Source of the DNA: Zobellia laminariae
GTDB taxonomy: Bacteria > Bacteroidota > Bacteroidia > Flavobacteriales > Flavobacteriaceae
Length of the DNA stretch: 64,000 nt
Reading direction: 5' to 3'
Assembly (NCBI RefSeq): GCF_009725995.1
Contig: NZ_RCNS01000001.1
Coordinates: 1,133,195 to 1,197,194, forward strand
The notes under the pieces are model-generated. The model saw only the letters and a program-made list of their open reading frames with translations, ran no database searches and was not told the DNA's origin. The stretch's first letter is position 1; every line of letters begins with the position of its first letter. This document shows positions 27,237 to 36,961 of the stretch, one piece after another. The position numbers were made by a program, and so were the translations under genes.

Positions 27237-28433
27237 ATGAAATTAAAATGTTTAGCCCTCGGGCTACTTTTAAGTTTTTCGTGTATCTCCTATGCTCAAG
27301 AAACAAACGCACCAGCCTTTGGAAAAGGACTTTTTAACCTAATAGGAAAAGATAGTACTTGGAGCATGAAAATTGGCACTCGTATGCAATTTCTAACAAT
27401 TGCATCATGGGGTGAAGGTGAAGACGGAGGACTTGTAGACCCTCGCCAAAATTTTTCTATTAGACGCGCCCGTTTAAAATTTGACGGCTTTGCGTTTTCT
27501 CCAAAATTGAAGTACAAGTTTGAATTCGGGCTCTCAAACCGTGATCTTTCAGGAGCTTCTGAATATACAAGTAATGCCCCCAGATACATTCTAGATGGTG
27601 TTATTATATGGAATTTTTATAAAAACTTTGAGTTTTGGATGGGACAAACCAAATTACCTGGAAATATTGAACGGGTAATTTCTTCTGGAAATCTGCAACA
27701 AGTAGATCGTTCTCTCCTGAATAGCAGATTTACCATAGATAGGGACCAAGGTGTTCAACTAAGACATAAATTCAACTTAACTAACCAGTTTCTAATAAAA
27801 GAAAAATTAGCCATTTCTCAAGGAGAAGGCAGAAACATTACAACAGGAAATCTTGGTGGCCTACAACATACCACTCGCTTAGAGCTTTTCCCATTTGGAG
27901 ATTTCTCTGCGTACATCGGAGCTGACCTAAAAAGAGTAGAAACACCAAAATTAATGTTAGCAGCTACATTTGACTTTAATAACAACGCGGTTAAAAACAG
28001 AAGTAACCAAGGTTCATACATGGTTAATGACATTGGATTTCACGAAACTGACATTAAAACAGTTTTTGTTGATGCCATGTTTAAATATAACGGATTCTCT
28101 TTTATGGCCGAATATGCCAACAGAACCGCAGCTGATCCAATTGCCAAAAACTCTGATGGATCAGTAACTGGTGACGAAGTACAAGTAGGGAATGGATTAA
28201 ACCTTCAAACAGGGTATTTGTTTTCTACCAACTGGGAGGTTTCAGGACGGTTCACCACCATTGATTTAGATAAAGATATAACAGGAAAAAGCCTTGAAAC
28301 TCAATACACCCTAGGTGTTTCAAAATATTTAGCCGGTCATAAGTTAAAAGTTCAATCAGATTTGAGTTATCTTAACTTGGATGGAGGCTTGAACAGACTA
28401 ATGGCACGCCTACAAATGGACATTCATTTCTAA
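27237..28433 (+). CDS. Phosphate-selective porin O/P (OprP)-family outer-membrane protein
   Basis: 398 residues with a signal peptide (ISYAQE). A 16-strand-type barrel is suggested by repeated aromatic-flanked strands: RRARLKFDGFAF, KLKYKFEFGLSNRDL, FWMGQTKLPGNIER, and the terminal LMARLQMDIHF ending in Phe. FSIRRARLKFDG is typical of the family. It probably lets phosphate or polyphosphate cross the outer membrane. The PiT transporter gene follows after 75 bp on the same strand, and each has its own repeat element upstream. Confidence 0.85.
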   Translation: MKLKCLALGLLLSFSCISYAQETNAPAFGKGLFNLIGKDSTWSMKIGTRMQFLTIASWGEGEDGGLVDPRQNFSIRRARLKFDGFAFSPKLKYKFEFGLSNRDLSGASEYTSNAPRYILDGVIIWNFYKNFEFWMGQTKLPGNIERVISSGNLQQVDRSLLNSRFTIDRDQGVQLRHKFNLTNQFLIKEKLAISQGEGRNITTGNLGGLQHTTRLELFPFGDFSAYIGADLKRVETPKLMLAATFDFNNNAVKNRSNQGSYMVNDIGFHETDIKTVFVDAMFKYNGFSFMAEYANRTAADPIAKNSDGSVTGDEVQVGNGLNLQTGYLFSTNWEVSGRFTTIDLDKDITGKSLETQYTLGVSKYLAGHKLKVQSDLSYLNLDGGLNRLMARLQMDIHF

Positions 28434-28440
28434 ATAAAAC

Positions 28441-28462
28441 ATAACCTTTAGATAACATTATA
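28441..28462 (+). promoter_or_regulatory. Two 11-bp direct repeats upstream of the PiT gene (Pho-box-like)
   Basis: ATAACCTTTAG and ATAACATTATA lie in tandem with an 11-bp period, 47 bp before the PiT ATG. Spacing matches the element before the porin gene; the sequence match is partial. Confidence 0.3.
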
Positions 28463-28508
28463 GCTCTAATTACAATAGATATTTGCAAACTTATTTATAT
28501 CATAAATT

Positions 28509-30812
28509 ATGGATAACATTTACTTTATAATGATAATCGCTCTTGCTGTTTTAGCAATTGCGGATTTGGTTGTCGGCGTCAGTAATGATGCAGTAAACTT
28601 CTTGAACTCAGCCATAGGTTCTAAAGCAATTTCTTTTCGAACCATTATGATTGTGGCAAGTTTAGGTATTGGTTTTGGAGCTATTTTTTCTAGTGGTATG
28701 ATGGAGGTTGCTCGAAAGGGTATTTTTAACCCAGGTGAGTTTTACTTTAACGAAATCATGTTCATTTTTATGGCGGTAATGATTACCGATATACTTCTGC
28801 TAGATTTCTTTAACACCCTAGGTATGCCTACGTCAACTACTGTTTCCATAGTTTTTGAACTTTTGGGTGCTGCAGTAGCAATGGCCTTAATAAAAATTGG
28901 TGCTGATAATGGAAATTTTAGCGACGTTGTTAATTACATCAATACATCAAAAGCTACTGAAATAATATTTGGTATTCTCCTGTCGGTCGTCGTGGCATTT
29001 TCCATAGGTGCATTAGTCCAATGGGTCTCCAGATTGCTGTTATCATATCATTTTGAAAGAAAAGCAAATTGGGTTGGAGCCCTTTTTGGAGGTGTAGCGC
29101 TTTCTGCTATTACTTATTTTATTTTAATGAAAGGTATTAAAGGAACCGCATTCGCTGGCGAAAATTTTGAGCTTATTGGCAATGGTACCATTAAAGATTT
29201 TCTTGAAACACAATGGGTTGGTATTGCAGCAGCAAATTTTGTGATTTGGTCCATTCTTTCTTATATCCTAATGACCTTTGCAAAAGTTAATATTTATAAG
29301 TTGATTATTGGTATGGGAACCTTTGCCTTGGCTCTAGCCTTTGCGGGTAACGATTTAGTGAATTTCGTTGGTGTTCCAATTGCCGCATGGCAATCTTATG
29401 AAGCTTGGATAGCATCAGGTATTCCTGCTACAGAATTCAGCATGGGTATTTTGGCTGCAAAAGTACCTACACCTACACTACTTTTGTTTATTGCCGGTAT
29501 TGTTATGGTTGTGACCTTATGGTTTTCTAGCAAAGCAAAAGCAGTAGTAAAAACATCACTTGATCTTTCAAGTCAAGAGGCTACTAAAGAACGGTTTCAA
29601 CCTAACTTTCTTTCTCGTGGTTTAGTGAGGTCTGCAATTGCTGTTTCGGAGGTAACTATGGCTTTGATTCCTAAATCAGTGCAAAACGGTATTGAAAAGC
29701 AATTTGAAAAACCGACTATTGCTCTAACAAAAAACAAAGTACATGAGCTTCCTGCTTTTGATATGGTGCGAGCTGCGGTAAACTTAATGGTTGCTGGTAT
29801 TTTAATATCGATTGCTACTTCATACAAACTTCCTTTATCTACAACATATGTAACTTTTATGGTGGCAATGGGTACTTCATTGGCAGATAGAGCTTGGGGA
29901 GCAGAAAGTGCTGTATACAGAGTAGCTGGTGTACTAAATGTTATTGGTGGCTGGTTTGGTACTGCAATTATTGCCTTTATAGCAGCAGGTACTATTTTAG
30001 CGATAATTAGTTTTGGTCAGGGTGCTGCCATTGCAATTCTATTATTTGTTGCAGTTTTACTTTTGTCAAGAAACTATATCTCGCACAAAAAGAAAGCTAA
30101 AGAGACCAAAGCCGAAGACACTTTAAATAAAGCTGAAAGCAGTTCTATTCAAGGTGTTATTGAAGAAAGTGCAAGTAACATTGCTAATGTTCTTAAAAGA
30201 ACTAACAAGATATATACCAATTCAATTAATGGTCTTGCAGTTCAAGATTCAAGTCTATTGAAAAAGAACAAAAAACAAGGTGCAAAGCTTTCTGATGAAA
30301 TTGATGATTTACGAGATAATATTTTCTATTTCATAAAAAATCTTGATGAAAACAGTGTAGGTGCAAGTAATTTCTACATTACAATTCTAGGGCATTTGAC
30401 AGACATTGCCCAGTCATTAGAATATATTGGTAAGGTTAGCCACAAGCACGTAAACAACAATCATAAGAAATTAAAGTACAATCAAATAAAAGAGCTTAAG
30501 CAAATAGATCAAAAATTAGACGAAGTTCTGAATCTTACGCAAACAGCTTTTGACGAAAGATCATTTGAGCAAATTGGTCTTGTTTTAAGTAAAAAACAGG
30601 AGTTATTTGATATGGTTCAAGAAAAAATACAGACGCAAGTAGCCAGAACCCGTACTGAAGAATCAAGCCCTAAAAATACCACTTTGTATTTCTCATTATT
30701 ATTAGAGACCAAAGATTTGACAACAGCAATAATGAACTTATTAGAGCAGTATTATAATGAGCATGATGATTCTGTTGCTCCAGCAACAATAGATGCGCCA
30801 GAAGGAGAATAA
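28509..30812 (+). CDS. PiT-family inorganic phosphate transporter fused to a PhoU-like domain
   Basis: 767 residues, much longer than typical PiT proteins (about 420-500). The N-terminal two thirds hold about 12 membrane helices with the two inverted PiT signature regions (GVSNDAVNFLNSAIGSKA near residue 23, and LPLSTTYVTFMVAMGTSLADR near residue 440, cited in part). The soluble C terminus (about 540-750) is helical and PhoU/DUF47-like (NIFYFIKNLDENS, SLEYIGKVSHKHVNNNHKKL). PiT proteins bring in metal-phosphate with protons; the fused domain could gate uptake. It is followed by a strong terminator. Confidence 0.88.
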   Translation: MDNIYFIMIIALAVLAIADLVVGVSNDAVNFLNSAIGSKAISFRTIMIVASLGIGFGAIFSSGMMEVARKGIFNPGEFYFNEIMFIFMAVMITDILLLDFFNTLGMPTSTTVSIVFELLGAAVAMALIKIGADNGNFSDVVNYINTSKATEIIFGILLSVVVAFSIGALVQWVSRLLLSYHFERKANWVGALFGGVALSAITYFILMKGIKGTAFAGENFELIGNGTIKDFLETQWVGIAAANFVIWSILSYILMTFAKVNIYKLIIGMGTFALALAFAGNDLVNFVGVPIAAWQSYEAWIASGIPATEFSMGILAAKVPTPTLLLFIAGIVMVVTLWFSSKAKAVVKTSLDLSSQEATKERFQPNFLSRGLVRSAIAVSEVTMALIPKSVQNGIEKQFEKPTIALTKNKVHELPAFDMVRAAVNLMVAGILISIATSYKLPLSTTYVTFMVAMGTSLADRAWGAESAVYRVAGVLNVIGGWFGTAIIAFIAAGTILAIISFGQGAAIAILLFVAVLLLSRNYISHKKKAKETKAEDTLNKAESSSIQGVIEESASNIANVLKRTNKIYTNSINGLAVQDSSLLKKNKKQGAKLSDEIDDLRDNIFYFIKNLDENSVGASNFYITILGHLTDIAQSLEYIGKVSHKHVNNNHKKLKYNQIKELKQIDQKLDEVLNLTQTAFDERSFEQIGLVLSKKQELFDMVQEKIQTQVARTRTEESSPKNTTLYFSLLLETKDLTTAIMNLLEQYYNEHDDSVAPATIDAPEGE

Positions 30813-30838
30813 TCAATTTCTTTTAAGTAATAACTAAC

Positions 30839-30884
30839 AAGTACCTCATCATAGTAAAGTTAACTATGATGAGGTACTTTTTTT
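30839..30884 (+). terminator. Intrinsic terminator of the PiT gene
   Basis: Perfect 17-bp stem beginning AAGTACCTCATCATAGT with a 7-base loop, followed by eight T. Confidence 0.93.
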
Positions 30885-31064
30885 ATGCATGACATTTTTC
30901 GTCTTCATGATATTCACGATTAGCACACAAATTTCAATGTTTAGTTTTGGTATTTACTGCATTTCATAATAACATGCCGCTTTAGTGCTACCGGCACTTC
31001 ATCGAAAAAAAATACCTTTCTGAAAATTAAGGCGTTAGTAAAAAGATACCCAAATCCTTTTTCA

Positions 31065-32018
31065 ATGCGCTTTATAAACTACGTAGCACCCGCAGTGTGC
31101 TGTTTTGCCCTATTCTTATCATGCAGTAAAGAGAGTAGCTCATCCCTTCAGGAAGAAGAGGAAGAGTTAACTACCAATCTAGATTTTGGTGCAAGAGATG
31201 CAGCCAAACAACTATATGAAGATTATTATCTAGCGTCTAGTAACACAAACTCTGATGTAGTTTGGTCCGGTAATGAACAGACCTGTGAACCTGGTACCGT
31301 TCCCGAACCCATTAGAAATAAAATTCTAATGAGATTGCAGTATTTCCGCAAAGCGGTAGGCTTAAACAATACCATTGAAGAAGAAGCTACAAAAAGCGTT
31401 AAATCACAACAGGCAGCACTTATGATGCATGCAAATGGGACCTTGAACCATTTTCCTCCCGACACATGGAAATGCTTTACAAATGACGGAAAAGAAGCCG
31501 CAGCTAATTCATTATTAACATCAACAAAAAATTCGGCCTCTATAGATTCCTATATGCGTGACCAGGGTAGTGAAAACTATCCCGTAGGTCATAGAAGGTG
31601 GTTATTATGGCCTAGACTTCAAGAAATTGGTATAGGCAATACCAGTCAGTATAATGCCCTTTGGGTACTAGGAAACCCTGGAAGTGCACCAGCAGATGCA
31701 CCGGAATTTGTTGCATGGCCGCCAGCAGGATATCTACCTGCAAGACTAGCCTACCCAAGATGGTCTTTTTCCATCGCAAACGCAGATTTCTCCGAAACTA
31801 GGATTTCAATGAAAACTGAGAATGGAAATTCAGTTTCTTTACAAATAGAGGAACTTACAGCTATCTACGGAGACAACACAATTGTTTGGCAACCTGAAAT
31901 TAATTCTAATGCCCTAACGGAGGATACCTCTTATGTTATAACCATAGATAATGTTCTTGTTAATTCAGAACCTCAACAATTCCAATACAACGTAACTCTT
32001 TTTGACCCAACCAAATAG
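31065..32018 (+). CDS. CAP/SCP-domain (cysteine-rich secretory protein-like) lipoprotein
   Basis: 317 residues: lipoprotein signal (LFLSCSKES), a Glu-rich linker, then a CAP domain (about 65-200) with the conserved features AALMMHANGTLNHFPP and VGHRRWLLWPRL, and a C-terminal beta-rich domain (about 205-315). Bacterial CAP proteins are extracellular; known members bind sterols, lipids or peptides or act as proteases, so no reaction can be assigned. It is monocistronic; no terminator was seen behind it. Confidence 0.8.
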   Translation: MRFINYVAPAVCCFALFLSCSKESSSSLQEEEEELTTNLDFGARDAAKQLYEDYYLASSNTNSDVVWSGNEQTCEPGTVPEPIRNKILMRLQYFRKAVGLNNTIEEEATKSVKSQQAALMMHANGTLNHFPPDTWKCFTNDGKEAAANSLLTSTKNSASIDSYMRDQGSENYPVGHRRWLLWPRLQEIGIGNTSQYNALWVLGNPGSAPADAPEFVAWPPAGYLPARLAYPRWSFSIANADFSETRISMKTENGNSVSLQIEELTAIYGDNTIVWQPEINSNALTEDTSYVITIDNVLVNSEPQQFQYNVTLFDPTK

Positions 32019-32129
32019 AACAAGGTTAGCTATTCATAAGTCTATATACAAACAATTCTTTTTGTTGCTTTTATAACAATCTGCTGGTTTTCATAAGTAT
32101 AAATCGTATCTTAACCACTGAGATATGCT

Positions 32130-32543
32130 ATGGAAACACCGTTACGTACTACGCCTAAATTATTGACAGAAGAAGATTTTGGATTTGCTAAATTTTGGTT
32201 CTATCCTAACTTCTTAGTGGGTGAATTTGCCGAGGGTGCCGATGTAAGCAAAGAGGATTCTATTGGACCCATCACGTCTATTAAGCGTATTTATGGGACA
32301 ACTACACCTTTTATTTATATTTCAAATAGAAAAAATTCATACTCAATGGACCCAATGGGTTATAAGGAAATAGTTGATATGTTCCCTAACCTAATAGGCA
32401 TGGCCATTGTTTCTGAAAATAAATATAGGCGCATGATAGCAACACTAGAAAAAATGTTCATTAAAAAACCAATCGGTGTATTTCATGAGCTAGATGAAGC
32501 TTTTGAATGGGCCACACAAAACATACAACAGTTAGATAAATAG
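32130..32543 (+). CDS. Hypothetical cytoplasmic protein, STAS/SEC14-like fold possible
   Basis: 137 residues, no signal peptide or membrane span. Alternating strands and helices (FWFYPNFLVGEFAEGADV, TPFIYISNRKNSYS, LIGMAIVSENKYRRM, PIGVFHELDEAFEWA) fit the small STAS-like proteins common in Flavobacteriaceae. No catalytic motif is visible. Neighbours give no functional hint. Confidence 0.65.
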   Translation: METPLRTTPKLLTEEDFGFAKFWFYPNFLVGEFAEGADVSKEDSIGPITSIKRIYGTTTPFIYISNRKNSYSMDPMGYKEIVDMFPNLIGMAIVSENKYRRMIATLEKMFIKKPIGVFHELDEAFEWATQNIQQLDK

Positions 32544-32737
32544 CCTTTTCGTTCCTTATTTTTTTTGCTACCTACAATGCTTTTCTCCAAATCTAGCACC
32601 TAAAATTATTCCTACTTAAACATTGAATCTTCCCCCAATTAAACTAATTGGTTAATTTCACTTTTGAAAACCATACCCTTTCTATGACTTTTTCTTACGT
32701 GAAGTATGTATAAATGTATCTTTTAAACCTTCTTGAC

Positions 32738-33805
32738 ATGAGAAAGCAATTATTACTTCTTCTACTCCTATCGCTTACCAACCATTTATTTGCTCAAGAA
32801 AACCTACTTCTAAAAGATTATAGACCTCAGAGTATTTACAACACTCCCAACACCCAAATTAAACAGGCCAAATACCCCGTAATAGACTTTCACTCACACC
32901 CAGATGCCAAGTCCGAACAAGAATTGGAAGAATGGATTACCACTATGAAAGAGAACAATATTGAAAAATCTGTAATACTCACGTATTCCACAGGTCAACA
33001 ATTTGATAGTATTTATGATATGTACTCTAAGTACGGTGACCAAATTGAGGTTTGGTGCGGTTTTGATTACACAGACTACAATGAAAAAGGCTGGTCTAAA
33101 AAAGCTGTAAAAGAACTTGAAAGATGTTTTGCCAAAGGTGCAAGAGGTGTTGGTGAATTAGGAGATAAAGGACTAGGGCTTTTCTACTCAAAACCGTCTA
33201 TTGCGCCTGGTCTTCATTTGGACGACCCTCGCTTACAACCACTTTTAAAAAAGTGTGGCGAATTAGGTATGCCCATAAGCGTCCACGTTGCTGACCCTTA
33301 TTGGATGTACTTGCCCATGGACGAAAAGAACGATGGACTTATGAATGCCTATACTTGGAAAGTAGACACATCAAAAGAAGGTGTTCTTACACATGAGGAA
33401 TTACTCACCACCTTATCTAATGCAGTTAGAAATAATAAAGAAACCACCTTTATAGCTTGCCACTTAGCGAATACCAGTCACGACCTAACTATTTTAGGCC
33501 AACTACTGGATGAACACCCTAATTTATATGCTGATATATCTGCCCGTTACGCAGAGGTGGCACCAGTCCCTAGACGTACCAAGGCTTTCTTTAACAAATA
33601 TAAAGAACGATTGGTATATGGAACCGACATGGGTATGGATGCCGACATGTACCAAACTACTTTCAGGATTCTTGAAAGTGCAGATGAGCATTTTTATGCT
33701 TGGGATTATTTCTCATACCATTGGCCTCTTAATGGACTGGATTTAGGCGATGAGACTTTGAAAAAGATATACCACGAGAATGGCAGAAAATTATTAGAAC
33801 GATAG
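32738..33805 (+). CDS. Secreted amidohydrolase-family (TIM-barrel metal hydrolase) protein
   Basis: 355 residues from the ATG at 32738, which gives a clean signal peptide (NHLFAQE); a frame-extending ATG eight codons upstream would spoil it. Amidohydrolase-2 features in order: VIDFHSHPD (HxH metal ligands), SVHVADP, FIACHLANTSH and YGTDMGMDAD (final Asp). Exported, so it probably hydrolyses or decarboxylates an external substrate; identity unknown. It ends 1 bp before the convergent nadD. Confidence 0.82.
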   Translation: MRKQLLLLLLLSLTNHLFAQENLLLKDYRPQSIYNTPNTQIKQAKYPVIDFHSHPDAKSEQELEEWITTMKENNIEKSVILTYSTGQQFDSIYDMYSKYGDQIEVWCGFDYTDYNEKGWSKKAVKELERCFAKGARGVGELGDKGLGLFYSKPSIAPGLHLDDPRLQPLLKKCGELGMPISVHVADPYWMYLPMDEKNDGLMNAYTWKVDTSKEGVLTHEELLTTLSNAVRNNKETTFIACHLANTSHDLTILGQLLDEHPNLYADISARYAEVAPVPRRTKAFFNKYKERLVYGTDMGMDADMYQTTFRILESADEHFYAWDYFSYHWPLNGLDLGDETLKKIYHENGRKLLER

Positions 33806-33806
33806 T

Positions 33807-34391
33807 CTATCTATAAAAATTCATTTCATCCATATACTGCCAAACCGAATCAGGAAGCAACGGTCTAATATTTTTACCTTCCTTGTGATTTTTACGAATA
33901 AAGGTGGAAGAAATTTCCATTATGGGAGCATCTACCTTATGAATATTAGCATGCCCCTTAAACTGGTGTTCAATTTCACCTACTGAAATCCTTGGGTACA
34001 CATAAAGATTGTAATCGCTTAAAATAACTTCGTAGTTCTTCCACTTATGGAAACCCTTAAGGTTATCCTCACCCATGATAAGCGCAAAATCATGTCCGTT
34101 ACCATATTTTTCACGCAAGTGAATTAATGTATTTACCGTATAGTTTGGCTGCGGTAAGCCAAATTCTATTTTGCTGGGTTTAAGTTTAGGGTAGTCTTTA
34201 GTAGCCTCATACACCATCTGATATCTATGATTGTCGGCCAGTAAGGTCTTTTTAGTTTTAAATGGACTTTGAGGCGTAACTACGAACCAAACCTCATCTA
34301 AATCGGAGAATTCTACCATATGGTTAGCGATGACCAAATGTCCTATATGTATAGGGTTGAACGTGCCAAAATAGAGACCTACCTTTTTCAT
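33807..34391 (-). CDS. nadD: Nicotinate-nucleotide adenylyltransferase
   Basis: 194 residues with the nucleotidyltransferase motif G9-T-F-N-P-I-H-I-G-H18 and the C-terminal EISSTFIRK motif. It transfers AMP to nicotinate mononucleotide in NAD synthesis. It is the last gene of the yicC-gmk-nadD operon (31 bp after gmk). Confidence 0.95.
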   Translation of the reverse strand: MKKVGLYFGTFNPIHIGHLVIANHMVEFSDLDEVWFVVTPQSPFKTKKTLLADNHRYQMVYEATKDYPKLKPSKIEFGLPQPNYTVNTLIHLREKYGNGHDFALIMGEDNLKGFHKWKNYEVILSDYNLYVYPRISVGEIEHQFKGHANIHKVDAPIMEISSTFIRKNHKEGKNIRPLLPDSVWQYMDEMNFYR

Positions 34392-34422
34392 GCGTTAAAA
34401 CAAGTTTGATTATCCCAGCTAA

Positions 34423-35007
34423 CTATTCTTTCCTCTTGGCGCCAACGAATTCCGCTACTAACGTATGGGCTTCATCCAAAGCGGTATCAAGATCGTAGTT
34501 CTTTATCACCTTATCAAATTGAGGAGCTGTTGCTAGCTCTACGGATGCTTTTGCAATACGCATATTGATTTTATCTTCACTTTCGGTACTACGTTTTTTG
34601 AGTCGTATTTTCAACTCGTCAACACTTGGAGGCTTTACAAAAACAGCCAAGGTCTTATCTGGGAACTTTCGTTTAATACGCAGACCACCCGCCACATCAA
34701 TATCAAAAATCACGTTTTTACCTTCAGACCAAAGTCGTTCTATTTCAGTTTTTAAAGTACCGTAAAAGTTATCACGGTAAACCTCTTCCCATTCTAGAAA
34801 ATCATCTTGTTTAATATGATTTTTGAATGCCGAAATAGACATGAAATAATAATGCTCTCCCTGTTTTTCTTTAGCTCTTCTAGGTCTTGAAGTAGCAGAT
34901 ACGGAGAATGCAAGATTTAATTCTTCTTGCTTTAAGAGATGCCGTACTATAGTAGTCTTACCACTTCCAGAGGGTGCCGAAAATATTATTAGTTTGCCGC
35001 CTTTCAT
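34423..35007 (-). CDS. gmk: Guanylate kinase
   Basis: 194 residues with the P-loop SAPSGSGKTT (residues 10-19), the GMP-binding segment TSRPRRAKEKQGEHYYFM and the lid region RLKKRSTESEDKI. It phosphorylates GMP to GDP. It sits 26 bp after yicC and 31 bp before nadD in a compact operon also seen in other bacteria. Confidence 0.96.
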   Translation of the reverse strand: MKGGKLIIFSAPSGSGKTTIVRHLLKQEELNLAFSVSATSRPRRAKEKQGEHYYFMSISAFKNHIKQDDFLEWEEVYRDNFYGTLKTEIERLWSEGKNVIFDIDVAGGLRIKRKFPDKTLAVFVKPPSVDELKIRLKKRSTESEDKINMRIAKASVELATAPQFDKVIKNYDLDTALDEAHTLVAEFVGAKRKE

Positions 35008-35033
35008 GAGTTCGTTTAGTTTGGTTGAATACG

Positions 35034-35891
35034 TTAGAGCACGTTAAGCATTTGCTCTTTTATTTTTTCAAGTTCGTCTTTCATCTGTACAACCAATTGC
35101 TGCATTGGCGCATAGTTGGCTTTAGATCCTATTGTATTGATCTCACGACCAATTTCCTGAGCAATAAAAGCCAGTTTTTTACCATTGGAATCATCAGATT
35201 CTAACGTACTAGTAAAATAATCGAGGTGGTTAGCCAAACGAACTTTTTCTTCAGTTATATCATACTTCTCTAAATAGTAGATAAGTTCTTGTTCAAAACG
35301 ATTGGCATCAACATCTGCCTTAAGCTCGCTAACGGCTTTGTTCAATCGTTCGCGAACGTCTGACTGACGGTCGGGATCCATTGTTTTCACTTGCTCCAAC
35401 AAGCTCTGTAAATTCTGAATGCGTTCAATAAAGTCTTTTTCAAGTACTTCACCTTCTTCTGAACGAAACGTATTAATCTCTTTCAAAGCTTCTGTAAGCG
35501 CAAGCTTTATAGACTCATACTCGGTCTCATCAATATCTTCTCGTGCCGTTTTTAAAGAATCCGGCATTCTAAGAGCCATATCAAGCAGCTTTATATCATC
35601 GCCATCAGCAATATTCTTTAATTGCTTCATGTAGTTCTTTACCGCCAACTCGTTTACCTCTGTAGAAGTTTCACCACTGGTCAGTTCTAAATATAGACCA
35701 AAATCTACCTTACCACGCATTAAAGAACTTGCAATAGTTTTACGAAGTTCCAATTCTTTTTCACGATATGCAGAAGGCATACGTGCGTTTAAATCTAGAC
35801 TTTTACTGTTTAGGGATTTGAGCTCTACGGTAATCTTTTTTGTCGGAAGCTGTACAACGTACTTGCCGAAACCGGTCATGGACTGAATCAT
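35034..35891 (-). CDS. yicC: YicC-family endoribonuclease-like protein
   Basis: 285 residues. The N terminus MIQSMTGFGK and the C-terminal YTSTLESD-type/GKKLAFIAQEIGREINTIGSKA segment define the YicC family (YicC_N and DUF1732 domains). E. coli YicC is reported as an endoribonuclease acting on small RNAs. It is first in the operon with gmk and nadD, an association common in bacteria. Confidence 0.93.
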   Translation of the reverse strand: MIQSMTGFGKYVVQLPTKKITVELKSLNSKSLDLNARMPSAYREKELELRKTIASSLMRGKVDFGLYLELTSGETSTEVNELAVKNYMKQLKNIADGDDIKLLDMALRMPDSLKTAREDIDETEYESIKLALTEALKEINTFRSEEGEVLEKDFIERIQNLQSLLEQVKTMDPDRQSDVRERLNKAVSELKADVDANRFEQELIYYLEKYDITEEKVRLANHLDYFTSTLESDDSNGKKLAFIAQEIGREINTIGSKANYAPMQQLVVQMKDELEKIKEQMLNVL

Positions 35892-35980
35892 AAATTGCTA
35901 TGAATTTTGGCAAATATAATGTAATTACAGAAAGTAGAAGTCCCAGTAACCCATAATCTACAGCCCTTAAGTTAATAGAA

Positions 35981-36009
35981 AACCCCACCTCATATTCTGA
36001 GATGGGGTT
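35981..36009 (-). terminator. Intrinsic terminator downstream of the DUF1080 gene
   Basis: 12-bp stem AACCCCATCTCA/TGAGGTGGGGTT on the minus strand (one G-U pair) with a 5-base loop and a short T tract. Confidence 0.75.
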
Positions 36010-36110
36010 CTAAAAGTAATTCTTAATTAAAATCTGCTCAAGACATCGTTAAAATGTTCGAGGGTTATTTCGAGAAATATCAAAATTCTGACATTTCATC
36101 ATCTAACCCA

Positions 36111-36866
36111 CTAAAGCTCCTTAATTTTTATATCTCTAAAAGAAACCATATTACCATGGTCTTGTAAACCTATTTTTCCTGTAGTGAATTTTCCAAAATG
36201 GTCCCAATCTGCAAATTTTGATTTAGACACCATAACGTTCCACATTTCATTACCAACCGGGAAATCAACAACATCAGTTCCATTTAAAGAGATACTTCCT
36301 TTTTGCTCTTTATGGTTTATGGTAATTACCATAGTATTCCATTCGCCTACAGGTTTGGTAACATCTTCTGAAGGTGCTATCATATCATACAATGAGCCTG
36401 CTTGATGAGTTGTACCATTTTTAGCGTCAGGATGTTTCTCATTATCTAAAACCTGCACCTCAGGACCTGTTTGGTAGGCCTCAGATAGTTCTGGAGTTTC
36501 ATTTACACCCCAAAACACACCACTATTTCCGCCTTCTGAAATTTTCCATTCCAAAGACAAAATAAAATCTGTGTACTCTTTTTCGGTTACTAGATTAAAT
36601 GCCTCACCTTCTTCTCTTTCCGTTGGAGGATAAAAAACCATAGCATCGTCCTCTAATTTCCAATTATCAGAAACACCTTCTTTATTATATTCTTTCCAAC
36701 CATCAAAAGAAGAACCATCAAAAAGAACCGTCCACTCTGTAGGTGGTTTTTCTGCTTCGGCTTCTGCTAAACGTTCAGATTCCATTTCCTTTTGGTTTTT
36801 TTCCGCTTTGTCTTTACAACCAAAGGCAACCATTGCCATAAAAATGATAAGTACTAGATTCTTCAT
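36111..36866 (-). CDS. DUF1080 (3-keto-disaccharide hydrolase-type) lipoprotein
   Basis: 251 residues with a lipoprotein signal (VAFGCKDK), a Lys/Glu-rich linker and one concanavalin-like beta-sandwich (about 44-250): WTVLFDGSSFDGWKEYNKEG, ILSLEWKISEGGNSGVFWGV, TGPEVQVLDNEKHPDAKNG. This is the DUF1080 family, named for 3-keto-disaccharide hydrolases. It is placed beside a sugar isomerase-like protein and a GMC dehydrogenase, which fits hydrolysis of 3-keto-glycosides in the periplasm. A terminator separates it from the gene upstream, so it has its own or read-through expression. Confidence 0.85.
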   Translation of the reverse strand: MKNLVLIIFMAMVAFGCKDKAEKNQKEMESERLAEAEAEKPPTEWTVLFDGSSFDGWKEYNKEGVSDNWKLEDDAMVFYPPTEREEGEAFNLVTEKEYTDFILSLEWKISEGGNSGVFWGVNETPELSEAYQTGPEVQVLDNEKHPDAKNGTTHQAGSLYDMIAPSEDVTKPVGEWNTMVITINHKEQKGSISLNGTDVVDFPVGNEMWNVMVSKSKFADWDHFGKFTTGKIGLQDHGNMVSFRDIKIKEL

Positions 36867-36894
36867 AGTTCTTGAGATTTAGATATTTCAAAAA

Positions 36895-36929
36895 AACGAT
36901 TCTCTAGCCTGTACAGCAAGAGAATCGTT
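36895..36929 (-). terminator. Intrinsic terminator of the cytoplasmic TIM-barrel isomerase gene
   Basis: Perfect 11-bp stem AACGATTCTCT/AGAGAATCGTT with a 13-base loop and a T-run on the minus strand. Confidence 0.88.
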
Positions 36930-36961
36930 CTGTATAATTTACTTCTATTGTTCTCTCCTTT

